From Chara braunii (taxonomy: Eukaryota > Streptophyta > Charophyceae > Charales > Characeae): 43,902 nucleotides of DNA. The notes below the pieces were generated by a model. That model was not told where the DNA came from. It saw only the letters and a program-made list of their open reading frames with translations, and did no database searches. This document shows positions 1-10,137 of this stretch, piece by piece (within the stretch, counting starts at the first letter, position 1; each line of letters begins with the position of its first letter). Position numbers and translations under genes: made by a program. The DNA lies in NCBI GenBank assembly GCA_003427395.1, contig BFEA01000050.1, positions 1,144,778 through 1,188,679 of the forward strand, given 5' to 3'.

Positions 1-452
1 AGATGTCTCGGCCACACCCCAGATTGGCCATGGCCCAGATGTAGAGGCCAAACCCCGGCCGTGGCCCGACCATGTTTTTTTTTTTTTTTTTTTTTTTTCC
101 AGCCGCGGCACAACGCGTCGCGGCGCGACCAACACAAAAAAAAAAAAACTTTTTTTCTCCTTGCTGCCGCGGCGCGACGCGACCGACCGAAAACAACAAC
201 AACAAAAAAAAAAACACAACCGCCTTAATGAAACCTCCACCCTGACACCAACGCCGACCTGAGTTACGAACGCCTTTTCGAACTCAGGCCCTGACACAGA
301 CGCCGATGCCTGTTTTTTCTGCCCATTACGAACTCCCATGTGACATAAACGTACTTCCCCCTTTTTTTTTTCCGGCTGTTGCTGCCTGTCATTTTGGTTC
401 GGTAGCACTGTTTACCCACAAAATGCGGTTTGTGGCAATTTGGGGTTTCGAG

Positions 453-455
<3 letters not shown>
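1..455. other. Non-coding, homopolymer-rich
   Basis: No gene seen. The stretch holds a T run near 75-98, A runs near 136-148 and 204-214, and otherwise anonymous sequence. The short frames here are not supported by any recognisable domain. Confidence 0.6.

Positions 456-535
<80 letters not shown>
456..535. repeat. (GA)n microsatellite
   Basis: About 40 uninterrupted GA dinucleotides. Frames across it encode only Arg-Glu repeats and are artefacts of the microsatellite. Confidence 0.97.
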
Positions 536-540
<5 letters not shown>

Positions 541-923
541 CGAGAGGGACTCAGGGAACGAGGTCTGCTGTATCTGTATCTCGGACGGATAAAAGGGTTG
601 AGGAATCCTCAGAAAAGAGGGGAAAGGATCTCACGAGCGGGATAAGTTTTTTCGCTTAGACTGGTCCATCACAAAGAAATTGAGGAAGAAGGGGACTTTC
701 TAGCAACTGGCAAAACTCAGAGGGACGGGAGAAGAGACTGCTAGTCTGCAATATTTTGGTTCACGATAGATCTACCGAAGAACCTTGACTGGGCAGACAT
801 TGGGCATGCACACTGGATGAGCCACAAACGGCCAAATTAACCGGAAATGACACACTAAAAAACGTCGGGGGGGATTGAGGGGAGGGAACGAAGGAAAGGG
901 AACGAAATTTAACACACAGTTAA
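536..923. other. Anonymous sequence, no gene seen
   Basis: I see no coding, RNA or mobile-element signature between the GA tract and the C/T-rich duplication. Confidence 0.5.
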
Positions 924-1466
924 CTCCGACAGGTTCTCCTGCATTGATCGTCCTTCCCATACTGCCCGCTCCGACTCCTTCTCTCCCTTCCCCTTCTCTT
1001 CCTCCATTCCCTGGTCGTCTCCTCCCCCCTCTCCTGGCTGTCTCGCATCCCGTCTTAGTTAACATCTCCCTACCCCCGTATTTCTCCCCGACTCTTGGCG
1101 ACCCGATTGGCCCCCTCCCTCTCCCCACCCTCCTCCTTGACCTCCCCTCTCCCCGACAGACCCTCGCTGATCCCTCCGGATGGGCCTCCCGTCATCACGA
1201 TCTTCTGATCCTCTCTCCCTTACAGCCTCCCCACTCCGACAGCTTCTCCTGCATTGATCTTCCTTCCCATATTACCCGCTCTTACTCCTTCTCTCCCTTC
1301 CCCTTCTCTTCCCCCATTCCCTGGCCCCCCTATTTCTCCCCGACTCTTGGCGACCCAATTGGGCCCCTCCCTCTCCCCCACCCTCCTCCTTGACCTCCCC
1401 TCTCCCCGACAGACCCTCGCTGATCCCTCTGGATGGGCCTCCCGTCATCATGATCTTTTAATCCTC
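924..1466. repeat. Imperfect tandem duplication, C/T-rich
   Basis: A C/T-rich segment starting CTCCGACAG at 924 is repeated from 1234. Both copies contain the same blocks in the same order: a 'tcctgcattgat' block, a 'ctctcccttccccttctctt' block, 'tatttctccccgactcttgg', and 'gggcctcccgtcat'. The second copy lacks about 60 bp that sits around 1017-1077 in the first. The long frames here have strongly pyrimidine-biased codons and no domain, so I treat the block as non-coding. Confidence 0.85.
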
Positions 1467-2149
1467 CTTCCTGACCCCCCACCCTCCTTCAATCTTTCCT
1501 CTCCCTGACAACCTTCCCCTTCCTGGTCTGGGTTTCTCGTCATCTCGATCCCCTTCCCCACCTTCCGCCCCCGTCGTTGCCACCTTCTGCCCTTCTTGCT
1601 TTGATCCCCCTTCCTGACCACTGCCTCTCCCCCCTGTCATTTCCCCCAACTTGACTCCTGACTTGACCTAAACTACATACTGCCCTGACCTGTCCCGAAC
1701 TGCCCCCTCCTCTCCCCGTGCTGTCTCTTCTTTCTCCTCTTCGCTACGTTGTGTCCTCCCTGTATTGATCACCTCCCCGGGACGCCACCTGGACGAAGCA
1801 AGTGTTAACAGGAACAGCGGAAACATGGTGATCGGTAGAAGAAAAAACAAACAGCAGAGGGTGCACAAGAAATTGGACTCCATGCTCATGTACAAGGGGG
1901 CGGCAAGACATCACGCCTATAAATGGCTCATGGGGTCTGATAGCTCATACCCATCCCACATGGTAGAGAGCGCGCAGGAAGGTGGGATGGAAGGAGTGAG
2001 AACTGGGGAAGGTGTCCAGGAGGAGTTTCCATCGAGTTCATCTAGCCAGAGTATGGGCCACGATGCGGGCTCGAGATCGTTGGCAGAGAGGGTAGCGAGG
2101 CCATTTGCTGAGAAATCCATTCTTATCTAACGGAAGAATGAAGGTGAGA
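1467..2149. other. Anonymous sequence, no supported gene
   Basis: C/T-rich to about 1660, then mixed composition. A 121-codon plus-strand frame (1765-2130) has no recognisable domain. LINE-like coding similarity begins only at about 2150. Confidence 0.45.
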
Positions 2150-3964
2150 ATGATGGTTTGAGGATAGTTAACCTTCCTAAGGAGGCAATTCCAATCTATT
2201 CCATATTTGCGGATGATTTGACAATCATGATGGAGGCCTCCAAAACTAATTTCGAGGAAATTAAGGCAATAATGGATAGATTTTCAGCCTTATCGGATAT
2301 GTTAGTCGATTGGAGGAATAAAACATTGGGTTGGTGGATCCATTCACAAGGGGTGAGACCTCCAGAGCTCCCTAATATTAAATGGGTCCCTTTAGAAACA
2401 CCCATAAAGGTGTTAGGGATAATTCTCACATCACAAGGGAAGTCGAACTCTAATGATATATGGATTTCTTCTCCGGCACTGGAAAAAATGAAGGCATGGA
2501 AGAACAAGCACATTTCAATATTTGGAAGAGCATTGATAATTAATAATATGGTGTTGGCTTCGATTTGGTATAAATCATTGTTGTGACCTTTGAGTAGGAA
2601 GCCCACAAAGGACATACAAAGACAACTTGCAGCCTTCCTTTGGAAAGGGGATCACAAGTTACCACATGTAATTCCAAGAGTTGCTTGTAAAACTTTAATC
2701 CAGCCAAAGACCAAAGGAGGGATTGGACTTATTGACCCAAAAACACAGTGTCAGGCTTTGGCTCTTCACGTGGTCAAACGCTTAATTCTAACTACAGACA
2801 TACCATGGCGGGATCTAGCACTGGAGCAGATTCATAGATTGGCGCTTCAAACCACAGAGGAAGTGCATCCCCTGACATGGGTAGAGGATAGATAATTGTC
2901 TATTCCTCATACCCGAATGCATCACACTGACACAAGGGCGAAAGGTGAGGCAAAAAAAGATCTTGGACAGGACGGTTTTTGGGCTAACCTATTGAAAACC
3001 TGGCGGGAGATGTCCTTACCAGATAAGGCCATACCTGAAAGATTCGAGGAAGTCTTACATCAACCTCTTTTTGGTAACCGATGGATTATAAGCTCGGAAT
3101 CCCCTTGGTCAAATTAAGTCAAGAATGGAGTAGTAAGATTTAAGGATTTGTGGGACCCGATGAATAAAACTTGGAAGACTGCAGAAGCGCTTATAAAAGG
3201 GATTAAGTATGCACACAATCTAATGAATAATTTGGAAGAAATCACTTCATCTATTCCCTTGGCCTGGACAATGCTGCTTAAAAAAAGCCCGGTGTTTCGA
3301 ACAGCAGACTAGGTGTGTATATATCGTCAGGATGGAGCCAAGTCAATAGGACAAATCATGGATGTACACGAAGGAGGTGCCCTGGTCAATATTTTTAAGA
3401 TCCAAAAAGACGATAGAATTTCTAACAAGGATCTAGATACGGCCATCTTCTCAAAATTTGAGGAAATGTTTAGGATAAGAGTCACATACTGTACGAAAAC
3501 AAAAGGGTGGAAAATTTTCTACCTCAGCGTCCCATACCGGAGCTTCCCTTAGACCCAGTTGAATGTGTATGATGACTAAACAAGAGAAACAAACCCCTAA
3601 GACTACAATCCTTGAGTCCCTGACTGTAAAGGTTTCCTATAGGCTACTTCGCCATAAAATGGAGGTTTCATAAATGTTACAAGATCGATGGTATCGACAC
3701 CTAAACATAAACAAGGATCTGGTCAAACCTGTGAAGTGGTGCAAGGGCCTCAGAGAGAGGCCAGCCAAGTTTGCATCCCTACAGTGGCAAATAATACACA
3801 GATCCCTACCCACTAATGATTGGTTATAGACCATTATTCTCTTGAACAAAAGGGTAAGGCTGTACCATGGTGCAGCTCATGTGTCCAAGCCTTCCCAAGT
3901 AGGAAGATCGGATAAATAATTGAGCATATAACAACCATTTCGTCAAAACAGACATATTATATTT
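2150..3964 (+). pseudogene. 5'-truncated LINE reverse transcriptase (copy 1)
   Basis: This is the C-terminal half of a non-LTR retrotransposon ORF2. It opens in the RT palm with the FADD catalytic motif (within YSIFADDLTIMMEAS, near 2200-2235), runs through the thumb (KTLGWW, VLGIILTS, LIINNMVLASIWYKSLL) and a linker (LAAFLWKGDHKLPHV), and ends in a zinc-binding zf-RVT-like segment (SLQWQIIHRSLPTNDWL, then PWCSSC). The same blocks occur in the same order in the fuller copy at 34454-38989, so they are one family. It lacks the endonuclease and the N-terminal RT motifs, as 5'-truncated LINE insertions usually do. Stops (for example TGA at 2584, TAA near 2893, TAA near 3115) and frame changes break it. 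The coding similarity stops just before the foldback element at 3993. Confidence 0.88.
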
Positions 3965-4846
3965 TTTGAACGAAATTGAATATGAGTTTTTGGCTAGGTT
4001 ACCAGCCCGGACGTCCGGGACCCCTTTCTGTTCCGGTTTGTCCGATCGGACAACTCCCCCAGTCGTCCTGGCGGGGCCCACTGTCCGGGCTGGTTAAAAA
4101 CTGGCTTTGGGATCCGATCAGGGTTTTGGGTCTGTGGGGGTGCAGTTTGGGCGATTCTTGTGAGGCCGGTAGGGCCTCCAAAAAAAAAAAAAAAAATGGC
4201 CCGGTCTGGGCGATCAGATCTAAGAGATCTGCGATCCAGATCGGGTCTGCAGTAGTAGTAGTAGTAGCATTAGTAGTATTCTTCAGCGCTAGGCGCTAGT
4301 AGGAGCTAGAGTAGTAGTGGAGAGAGAGAGATGGTTGGCGGAGGCAAGGGAGACTTACCTGTGGCGCCATAGCTCCAGCTTCGGCTTTGATGTACCTGCA
4401 ACAAGGCGCCACCTTCACAGGTTAGTACCGGACTCTGAGAGAGAGAGAGAGTTCTTCTTCTTCCTCTTCTAAGTCCACCATCTCCTCCTCACCCTCTTGC
4501 TACCTGACTTCTCAGTATCTGCAGACTATGAGAGAGANNGAGGTNGGTGACTTTGGGACTTGANGACATTTGGATCCAGACTCGACATTGGGACTCAGAC
4601 ATTTGACGAGGGATTATTTGGGACCTGTACCGAAGACTTGGTGTTGACGGCATTCCCATCTTCCCCTCTTCTTCGTCTAACCCCCCTCTTCTTTGTCTGT
4701 GTATGATTGGGGACTGGCGCCTTCTTCCTGTGTGAGCGCCAGGCCCCTTCACACCATGGAATGATGATGATGTATGTCTGGTCTTCCAGCTTTTTTAGTT
4801 TCTTAAGATACCTTGCTCAGTCAATCCCCTGGAGTCCAGGATAATC

Positions 4847-5035
4847 AATGCTGGCAAGGGTCCTCCCAAGTGTGAATTTTCTGATCAAACATTGTACAAG
4901 GGATGCTGGACCCGTTTTCCAGCAGGTGATGCTCCCCACCAACAGATGGAGCCTCTCCCCGCGTGGTAGTGGTGGCTGCTCTTATCACCACCACTATCAC
5001 CAGGGGCGTGTTTAAAAAAAAAAAAAAAAAAAAAA
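4847..5035 (+). mobile_element. LINE 3' tail with two stem-loops and poly(A)
   Basis: A short 3' fragment of the same LINE family. It shares 'caatgctggca' and 'acattgtaca' blocks with the tail of copy 2 at about 9270-9320. Stem-loop 1 is 4904-4924: arms TGCTGGA and TCCAGCA, loop CCCGTTT. Stem-loop 2 is 4963-5000: 12-bp arms with one G-U pair and a 14-nt loop. It ends in 22 A residues (5014-5035). It lies between the arms of the foldback element and may be an independent 5'-truncated insertion. Confidence 0.8.
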
Positions 5036-5144
5036 GGTCTGCATTGCAACACTGATTGTTCGGATCATTGGTATTTAAGCCTCAGCCTTCCGCTGTGCTA
5101 TCTTATACTATGTGAGAGAGGTCAGTTCTTGTTCTGATCTGCGA

Positions 5145-5146
<2 letters not shown>

Positions 5147-5181
<35 letters not shown>
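5147..5181. repeat. (GT)n microsatellite
   Basis: A run of about 17 GT dinucleotides in the central part of the foldback element. Confidence 0.95.
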
Positions 5182-5182
<1 letters not shown>

Positions 5183-5656
5183 TACATGCCCAGTTGGGCG
5201 ATGTATGTACAGCCAAGGATCCTCAAGATGAGGAAAAAGACTGAATGGACAATGCAGCGTTAGTGGAATCTCAACAAGCAGTTTACATCTTGATACATAC
5301 ACAATGGCACTTTGTAGCCCAGTGGAAGACTTGGATATAAGTCCCGACCTGACCGGGACTGACACGACATCCCATCATACTTCACACATCTGAGAGAAGG
5401 AGGAAATACCAAACTGTTGCATACCGGGGATTAGATGAAGATAAGGGAGAAAATGGGAATGTCATCAGACAAGTGTCCCTGGTATCGATCCCAAATAGTC
5501 CCTCGTCAATGTCTCGATCCCAAAGTCGAGTCTGTATCCCAATGTCGTCAACATCCCCAAAGTCACCAATCTCTCTCCCTCTCGTAGTCTGCAGATACTG
5601 AAAAGTCATGTAGCAAGAGGGTGAGGGAGACATGGTGGACTTTGAAGAGGAAGAAG

Positions 5657-5661
<5 letters not shown>

Positions 5662-5696
<35 letters not shown>

Positions 5697-5697
5697 N

Positions 5698-5758
<61 letters not shown>

Positions 5759-5775
5759 TCTGCAGATACTGAGAA

Positions 5776-5833
<58 letters not shown>
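5662..5833. repeat. (CT)n and (GT)n tracts in right foldback arm
   Basis: (CT)n at 5662-5754, with one ambiguous base at 5697, and (TG)n at 5779-5833. They are separated by 'gcagatactgagaagtc', a block repeated at about 5592-5608 in this arm and present inverted in the left arm. Frames here (Arg-Glu, Thr-His or Cys-Val repeats) are artefacts. Confidence 0.93.
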
Positions 5834-5836
<3 letters not shown>

Positions 5837-6119
5837 AACATGCAGTGGCTGCAGCAGCGGGCCTTCCACAACACCTTCCACCCCCTTCCCCACCCCCAAC
5901 ACCTTTTTCCATTTTGTTTTTTTTTTGCTCCGAAAGGCCTCAAAATTGTTTTGGGGGGTTCCCTGGTGGTGCGCAGCCTCCCTCTCCTTTTTTTATTTTT
6001 TTTTTGCTTTCCAGATTTGGAAAAAATGAGTTGTTCGGGATCCCGGACAACTCCACACAGGATGTCCGGCCAGGACGTCTGGCCAGGACAACTGGCCATC
6101 GGACAACTGGTAGCCTAGC

Positions 6120-7270
6120 GCAGAACCCTAAACGTTCTTAGGTCCACCGACGGCCAACTTTTCAAGACTCTCCTCCTGAGATAGGATAAGGTTCAGAAAA
6201 CCAAAAAAACTTGGAAAGTATAAGAGTCAGGGGACAACACTGAACTACCAACTATCCTAAACTCCCCCTTTCAACAGACAAACCGTCAGTTCAGGCTTTC
6301 AGTCCTCGTACGAGAACTCACTTGATCTCATACCCCCTTCTGCTAGGGTAACAGGGCACCACAACCCTCCCCAGTACCAACCAACCTAGTTTTGACGGAC
6401 AGGACAATTCCCTTAGCGGCAAACCCCTAAACAGGTTACAGGGTCAATACCCCAGCGCCAGCTACGTTGGACGATCTGGTTATGTCTTTCACCCTCGGCA
6501 TAACTCCATGGACCTCAAGCTCCCCCTGGGTCACAGAGCAAAAAGCTCGAGCACCGGTCCATGTTGTCCCAGCATCGTCCTTCTGACCTACTCACCTTAA
6601 CATACCTCCCTCTGTTGAGCACCCCCTTGCTTCCTCTCCACCTCCAATTCTTGTCCCCCCCCCCTTCCTTTTGAGACACCATTTGGCAAGAAAATTAAGA
6701 TTTACAGTGGAAGTTTTTTTTAAATAGAAAATACTTCAAAAATGCTTCAGAAACCCAATTCTAAAAATAAAAAATCCTTAGGAATCAATCTAGAACATCT
6801 TTGGGAATTTAAGATTCAAAACAAGATTGAGAAAACTATCTTAGATGTCCAATATAGGACTTACGAATCTCAAAACAAGACAGTAATTATGATCGTAATA
6901 AGGAGCATTCGTGAAGATGGCGATTATGTGGCAAAGAACATACTCATGAATAGGAATGAACAGGAATTTCACGAGAAATCACTTCAAGCAATATCAAGAG
7001 ATATCAAGAAAGATACCCGCGAAGAAGGTGGTGAGCAAAAAGCCAGCTGAGCATCAGGCGAGTAAAACACGAGATCATACTAGATGATCAACCTCAGAAA
7101 ACAAACGAAAATCATGAGATGAACTCCCAAGTTATTATCAATGGAAACACACCCAAATTAAGAAGCTCAATTATGAAAACAGTAGTAGATTTCAAATTAT
7201 AAGACGCAGCTAGTCCACGCGCGAATTGAATTAAAAAATGACAAATCCTACCCCTTCTTCCTCAAACCAC
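6120..7270. other. Anonymous sequence, no supported gene
   Basis: No recognisable element. A Lys-rich 102-codon plus-strand frame (6742-7050) in AT-rich sequence has no domain I recognise and no support beyond its length. Confidence 0.4.
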
Positions 7271-7320
7271 CACTTACCTCCACTTACCTCCACTTACCTC
7301 CACTTACCTCCACTTACCTC
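7271..7320. repeat. Five perfect copies of a 10-bp unit
   Basis: CACTTACCTC repeated five times head to tail without a mismatch, a short minisatellite. Confidence 0.97.
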
Positions 7321-7760
7321 CCACCCTTCAAACCCTACCCCTGCGCCTTTGGGGAAGAAAAGGATCCCTTCCTCCCACTGCTAGCTTCTAGGCTCAAGGC
7401 AAACACTAACTCCAAAGGCATAAACGACCATTTTCGATTCCTATTGAGAATCGAAGACAGTGTGGCACCCCCTCGCCAAGCCCGTTGACAAGTCACCACA
7501 GGGGGTTCAAAACCACCATAGCGATACACTTACCATACACTTACCCACGGTCGAGGAAGGAGGAAGAATTTCGCTCACCTCGTCCTATCATAAACAGCAT
7601 CGTAGAGGGCAGTACACTAGGTAGTCACAACGTTGGACCCATCCAGTCAACGTTAATTCTCCATCACTTGGAGAGTAGCCGGTACCGATCGAAGCTGTCT
7701 GCGAAAAGGATTCATCGCCACCGTTCAGCCCTCAGCGCACCCAAACCCTCCCACGACACA
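7321..7760. other. Anonymous sequence, no gene seen
   Basis: No coding or repeat signature recognised between the 10-bp minisatellite and the diverged duplication that starts at 7761. Confidence 0.4.
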
Positions 7761-8116
7761 CCCTCCAAACAGCTGCGCTCCATAGCCCCGCGCACATCAA
7801 ATCTTCGATGCGAATCACAGTGCTCCCGGTAGACTAAAACCACGCGCACCAATTCTTCATTAATTCAGTGCAGCGATGCCACGATTCCTCCCGCAGCGCG
7901 CACAACACCCGAAGAGGATCCCATCCGCCACGTGGGCGACCACAGTCATCACCCGTACTCAATCGGCCAGACAGCGAAGTCGCAATTCCTCCCCTGGCAC
8001 GCCCTCCAATCAACAGTGTTCCATAGCTCCGCTCGCTACGACTCTTCGTTGCTACGCACCGTACTCCCGGTAGGCTAACTCCACGTGCCTCGATTCTTCG
8101 TTTGCTGGTAGCGCTG
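7761..8116. repeat. Diverged direct duplication, about 241-bp offset
   Basis: The block 7761-7876 ('ccctccaa...ccatagc...tactcccggtag...ttcttc') recurs at 8002-8116 with the same internal order and many substitutions. It lies directly upstream of the LINE copy 2 coding segment and might be its 5' junction or older sequence. No gene is seen in it. Confidence 0.65.
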
Positions 8117-9437
8117 CGCCCCATTGGTTACCTCACACGGTGGGACTGGTATATCTGCCAACTGCCCCAGCCGCCATTCGTTGGTTTCAGGAAAGAAAGT
8201 CCCGACCAGCTAAGATCAATTCCCTGCAATGGCAGATAGTTCATCGCTGCCTGCGTACGAACGACTGGCTAATGGATCGTACTTCCTTGGAACAGAGCGG
8301 GGAACTGTTACCATGGTGTCAGCGCTGCTCTAAATCCTTCCCGACCCATAAGAGAGCTGAAACGATCGAGCAGGTATTCATGCAGTGCCCGATCGTGCAG
8401 TTCATCTGGAGGGGCTGGGAACGCATCTGGAGGAGGATGGGTGCCCCGTCCCCCTGGCCTTGGTCGTGGCAAGCGATACTGGCAGGTTACTGGCACCCAG
8501 CAGAAGACACTTCCACTTTCGAAGACAATATGTTTAGGTTGGGGAGGCGAGCGGTGTTGTGGGCCTTATGGTGGCAACGGTGTCTCCTTGCACTGGACAA
8601 GGTCCAAGTGAATGCAGCAGAGATCATGGACCAAATCAAACAACAGGCTCAGATGGAACTAACACAAAAATGGCAAGCCTTGAAACCACAACTGGATCTT
8701 TTACAGCAAGGAAATGACATCAAGAAGGCAATCACCTCTTTCTGTCTGGACTGGCTAGGAGGGGAAAGGGGAGGATGGATAGCAGAAATAAAATGGAGTG
8801 GGGACGGGGACATTTTAGCCGACCATCACGATACAGAAAAGAAGCGGAACTATAGCCTGATGTTTAAGGACTGGCTAAACATTGATCCTTCCTTCCCATT
8901 ACCCGCCCCCGCTGATTTCCTGGACCCCTTCCCGCCCCACCCCCTTTCCCTTACTGAGTACATCTTATAAAGACAGAGGTGGAGGTCCGGTACCCCCCCG
9001 ACACGACCACACTCACAGGATGCGCCCGGCGGCCTCGGGACTCTTCAACGACATGGCCGCTCCCCGGGGGGTGAGGACAAGCAAACAGCCAAGGGTTGAG
9101 CGGCAGAAGCAATGGTCTTGGCGGCCACGTCATAATTCTTGAAACAGCCTGTTTTCCATGAAGAACGACCGTAACAGGGAGAGCTAGGTGGTCATGCTTT
9201 ATCAGGCGCCCGCCTACAAGGGCTGGAGAGGCTCCCCCCCTTTTCTTTTCCTTTTTCCCATCACCCCTCAATGCTGGCAGGCTTTTAACTTCCGGAGACA
9301 TTTTCACACATTGTACATGGTACGCTGGACCCGTTTTCCAGCAGGTGTGGCTCCCCACTAATAGATGGAGCCTCCCCCACAGTACTAGCGGTGTCTGCTC
9401 ATATCAGCGTCCCTAGTAGTCTGAAGGGACTTCTTTA
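8117..9437 (+). mobile_element. 5'-truncated LINE copy 2 (3' end)
   Basis: The 3' end of the same LINE family as 33200-39421: the C-terminal ORF2 segment (8140-8970), a 3' UTR and two terminal stem-loops. Stem-loop 1 is 9324-9342 (GCTGGA, loop CCCGTTT, TCCAGC). The second inverted pair is TACTAG/CTAGTA at 9383-9388 and 9413-9418. The distance from the zinc-binding motif to stem-loop 1, about 1.1 kb, is close to that in the fuller copy. The A tail is almost absent because the next inverted-repeat element abuts at about 9436. Confidence 0.82.
8140..8970 (+). CDS. LINE ORF2 C-terminal fragment with zf-RVT-like domain
   Basis: An open 276-codon frame encoding the C-terminal part of a non-LTR retrotransposon ORF2 protein. 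The zinc-binding RT-associated segment lies at about residues 28-90: SLQWQIVHRCLRTNDWL, then CQRC, then ETIEQVFMQC. The position normally occupied by His is Gln here (EQVFMQC, against EHIFLQC in the copy near 38390). The rest aligns in order with the fuller copy: LGGERGGWIAEIKW against LGGEQGGMIGQVKW, and NYSLMFKDW against NYHLLFNDW. It has no RT or endonuclease motifs and cannot retrotranspose alone. The first Met is arbitrary, since homology already reads into the frame near the start. The absence of stops suggests a younger insertion than the other copies. Confidence 0.85.
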   Translation: MGLVYLPTAPAAIRWFQERKSRPAKINSLQWQIVHRCLRTNDWLMDRTSLEQSGELLPWCQRCSKSFPTHKRAETIEQVFMQCPIVQFIWRGWERIWRRMGAPSPWPWSWQAILAGYWHPAEDTSTFEDNMFRLGRRAVLWALWWQRCLLALDKVQVNAAEIMDQIKQQAQMELTQKWQALKPQLDLLQQGNDIKKAITSFCLDWLGGERGGWIAEIKWSGDGDILADHHDTEKKRNYSLMFKDWLNIDPSFPLPAPADFLDPFPPHPLSLTEYIL

Positions 9438-10137
9438 AACCACTAGTACCTTTGCCGCTTGGGAAAATAGCGGGCCTCGGGTAGGCGTCCGACCTTTTCA
9501 GAGGCAGAAACGAAACGACGGCCGCCGATCAGATTTATCAATGGCAGTCGTCGTTGGGCCCGACCTCCGAAAATTCAGGCGATTGGGAAAACAGCCAGTT
9601 TTCCCTATTTTCCCATTCGGGGAAAAAAAAAAAAAAAAAAAAGGAAAGGTGTGACCGGTGCCACCACTATTTCCCCAAATCAGGCCTTCCTACTTTTTGA
9701 GATCATGCGGATTTGCTACCACCGTGGGAGTGTGCCCTCACTCAGAAATTAAACCACCACTTCGCGCCCCCGGCAAAAGAAAAAGAGTGTATCTGCATAC
9801 ATCCGCAACTTTCAGGGGCTTGGGGCTACCTGACCAAAATGGCTGGCGCTCCCCCGCCCCCACAAAAAGAGAGCAAATTGTGCTCAGGCCAGCTAATCTT
9901 TTTTTTTTGTTTTTTTTTGTTTTTTGTTTTGGGCCCACAGCATGATTTCGGATCAGTACAAACAGCCTTGGACATAGTGGTGGTTTAAACTGCCAGTACA
10001 TGGCCCCAGCCTTGCTGAAAAGAAAACTGGGCGCCTACGAAATTTTCGGAGGCCCAGCGCCGTAGATAAATCGAATCGGCGGCGGGCGGCCTCTGAAAAG
10101 GGCCCGCGGCCGATAGCTGGATGTACTGGTGGTTTAA
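9436..10137. mobile_element. 0.7 kb inverted-repeat element (MITE-like)
   Basis: The ends are inverted: TTTAAACCACTAGTAC at 9436 and, on the other strand, TTAAACCACCAGTAC ending at about 10137. The arms continue for about 150 bp with matching blocks in opposite orientation: 'ccttttcagagg', 'gccgccgat..gatttatc' and 'cctccgaaaatt'. A further TTTAAACCACCA end-like motif lies at about 9976-9987. The interior carries A and T runs and no transposase, so it is probably a non-autonomous DNA element or a tandem of two. Confidence 0.65.

Larger units (their letters stand above)
3993..6119. mobile_element. 2.1 kb foldback/long-TIR element
   Basis: The ends are inverted repeats: GCTAGGTTACCAG at 3993-4005 and, on the other strand, GCTAGGCTACCAG at 6107-6119. 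The similarity continues inward for about 0.7 kb per arm (left about 3993-4700, right about 5400-6119). Shared landmarks are 'tccaccat', 'caccctcttgctac', 'cagtatctgcagact', 'ggtgactttggga' and 'cattcccat' blocks in opposite orientation. Both arms contain (GA/CT)n tracts, and the Ns at 4538-4564 fall in the left one. No transposase frame is present, so it is non-autonomous. I could not identify a target-site duplication. The centre contains a LINE 3' tail (4847-5035). Confidence 0.75.

Noticed and set aside
456-535. Open frames across (GA)n, (CT)n, (GT)n and (TA)n tracts here and at 5662-5833, 11157-11309, 21771-22453 and 26100-26320
   Set aside because: They encode only dipeptide repeats produced by the microsatellites.
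875-1508. Pro/Ser/Leu-rich plus-strand frames in C/T-rich DNA
   Set aside because: Composition-driven. The frame is not kept between the two tandem copies and there is no domain.
4000-4800. LINE copy 1 coding sequence continuing through to the tail at 4847
   Set aside because: No C-terminal ORF2 blocks (LGGE.GG, NY.L.F.DW) are found in any frame there. The sequence is foldback arm instead.
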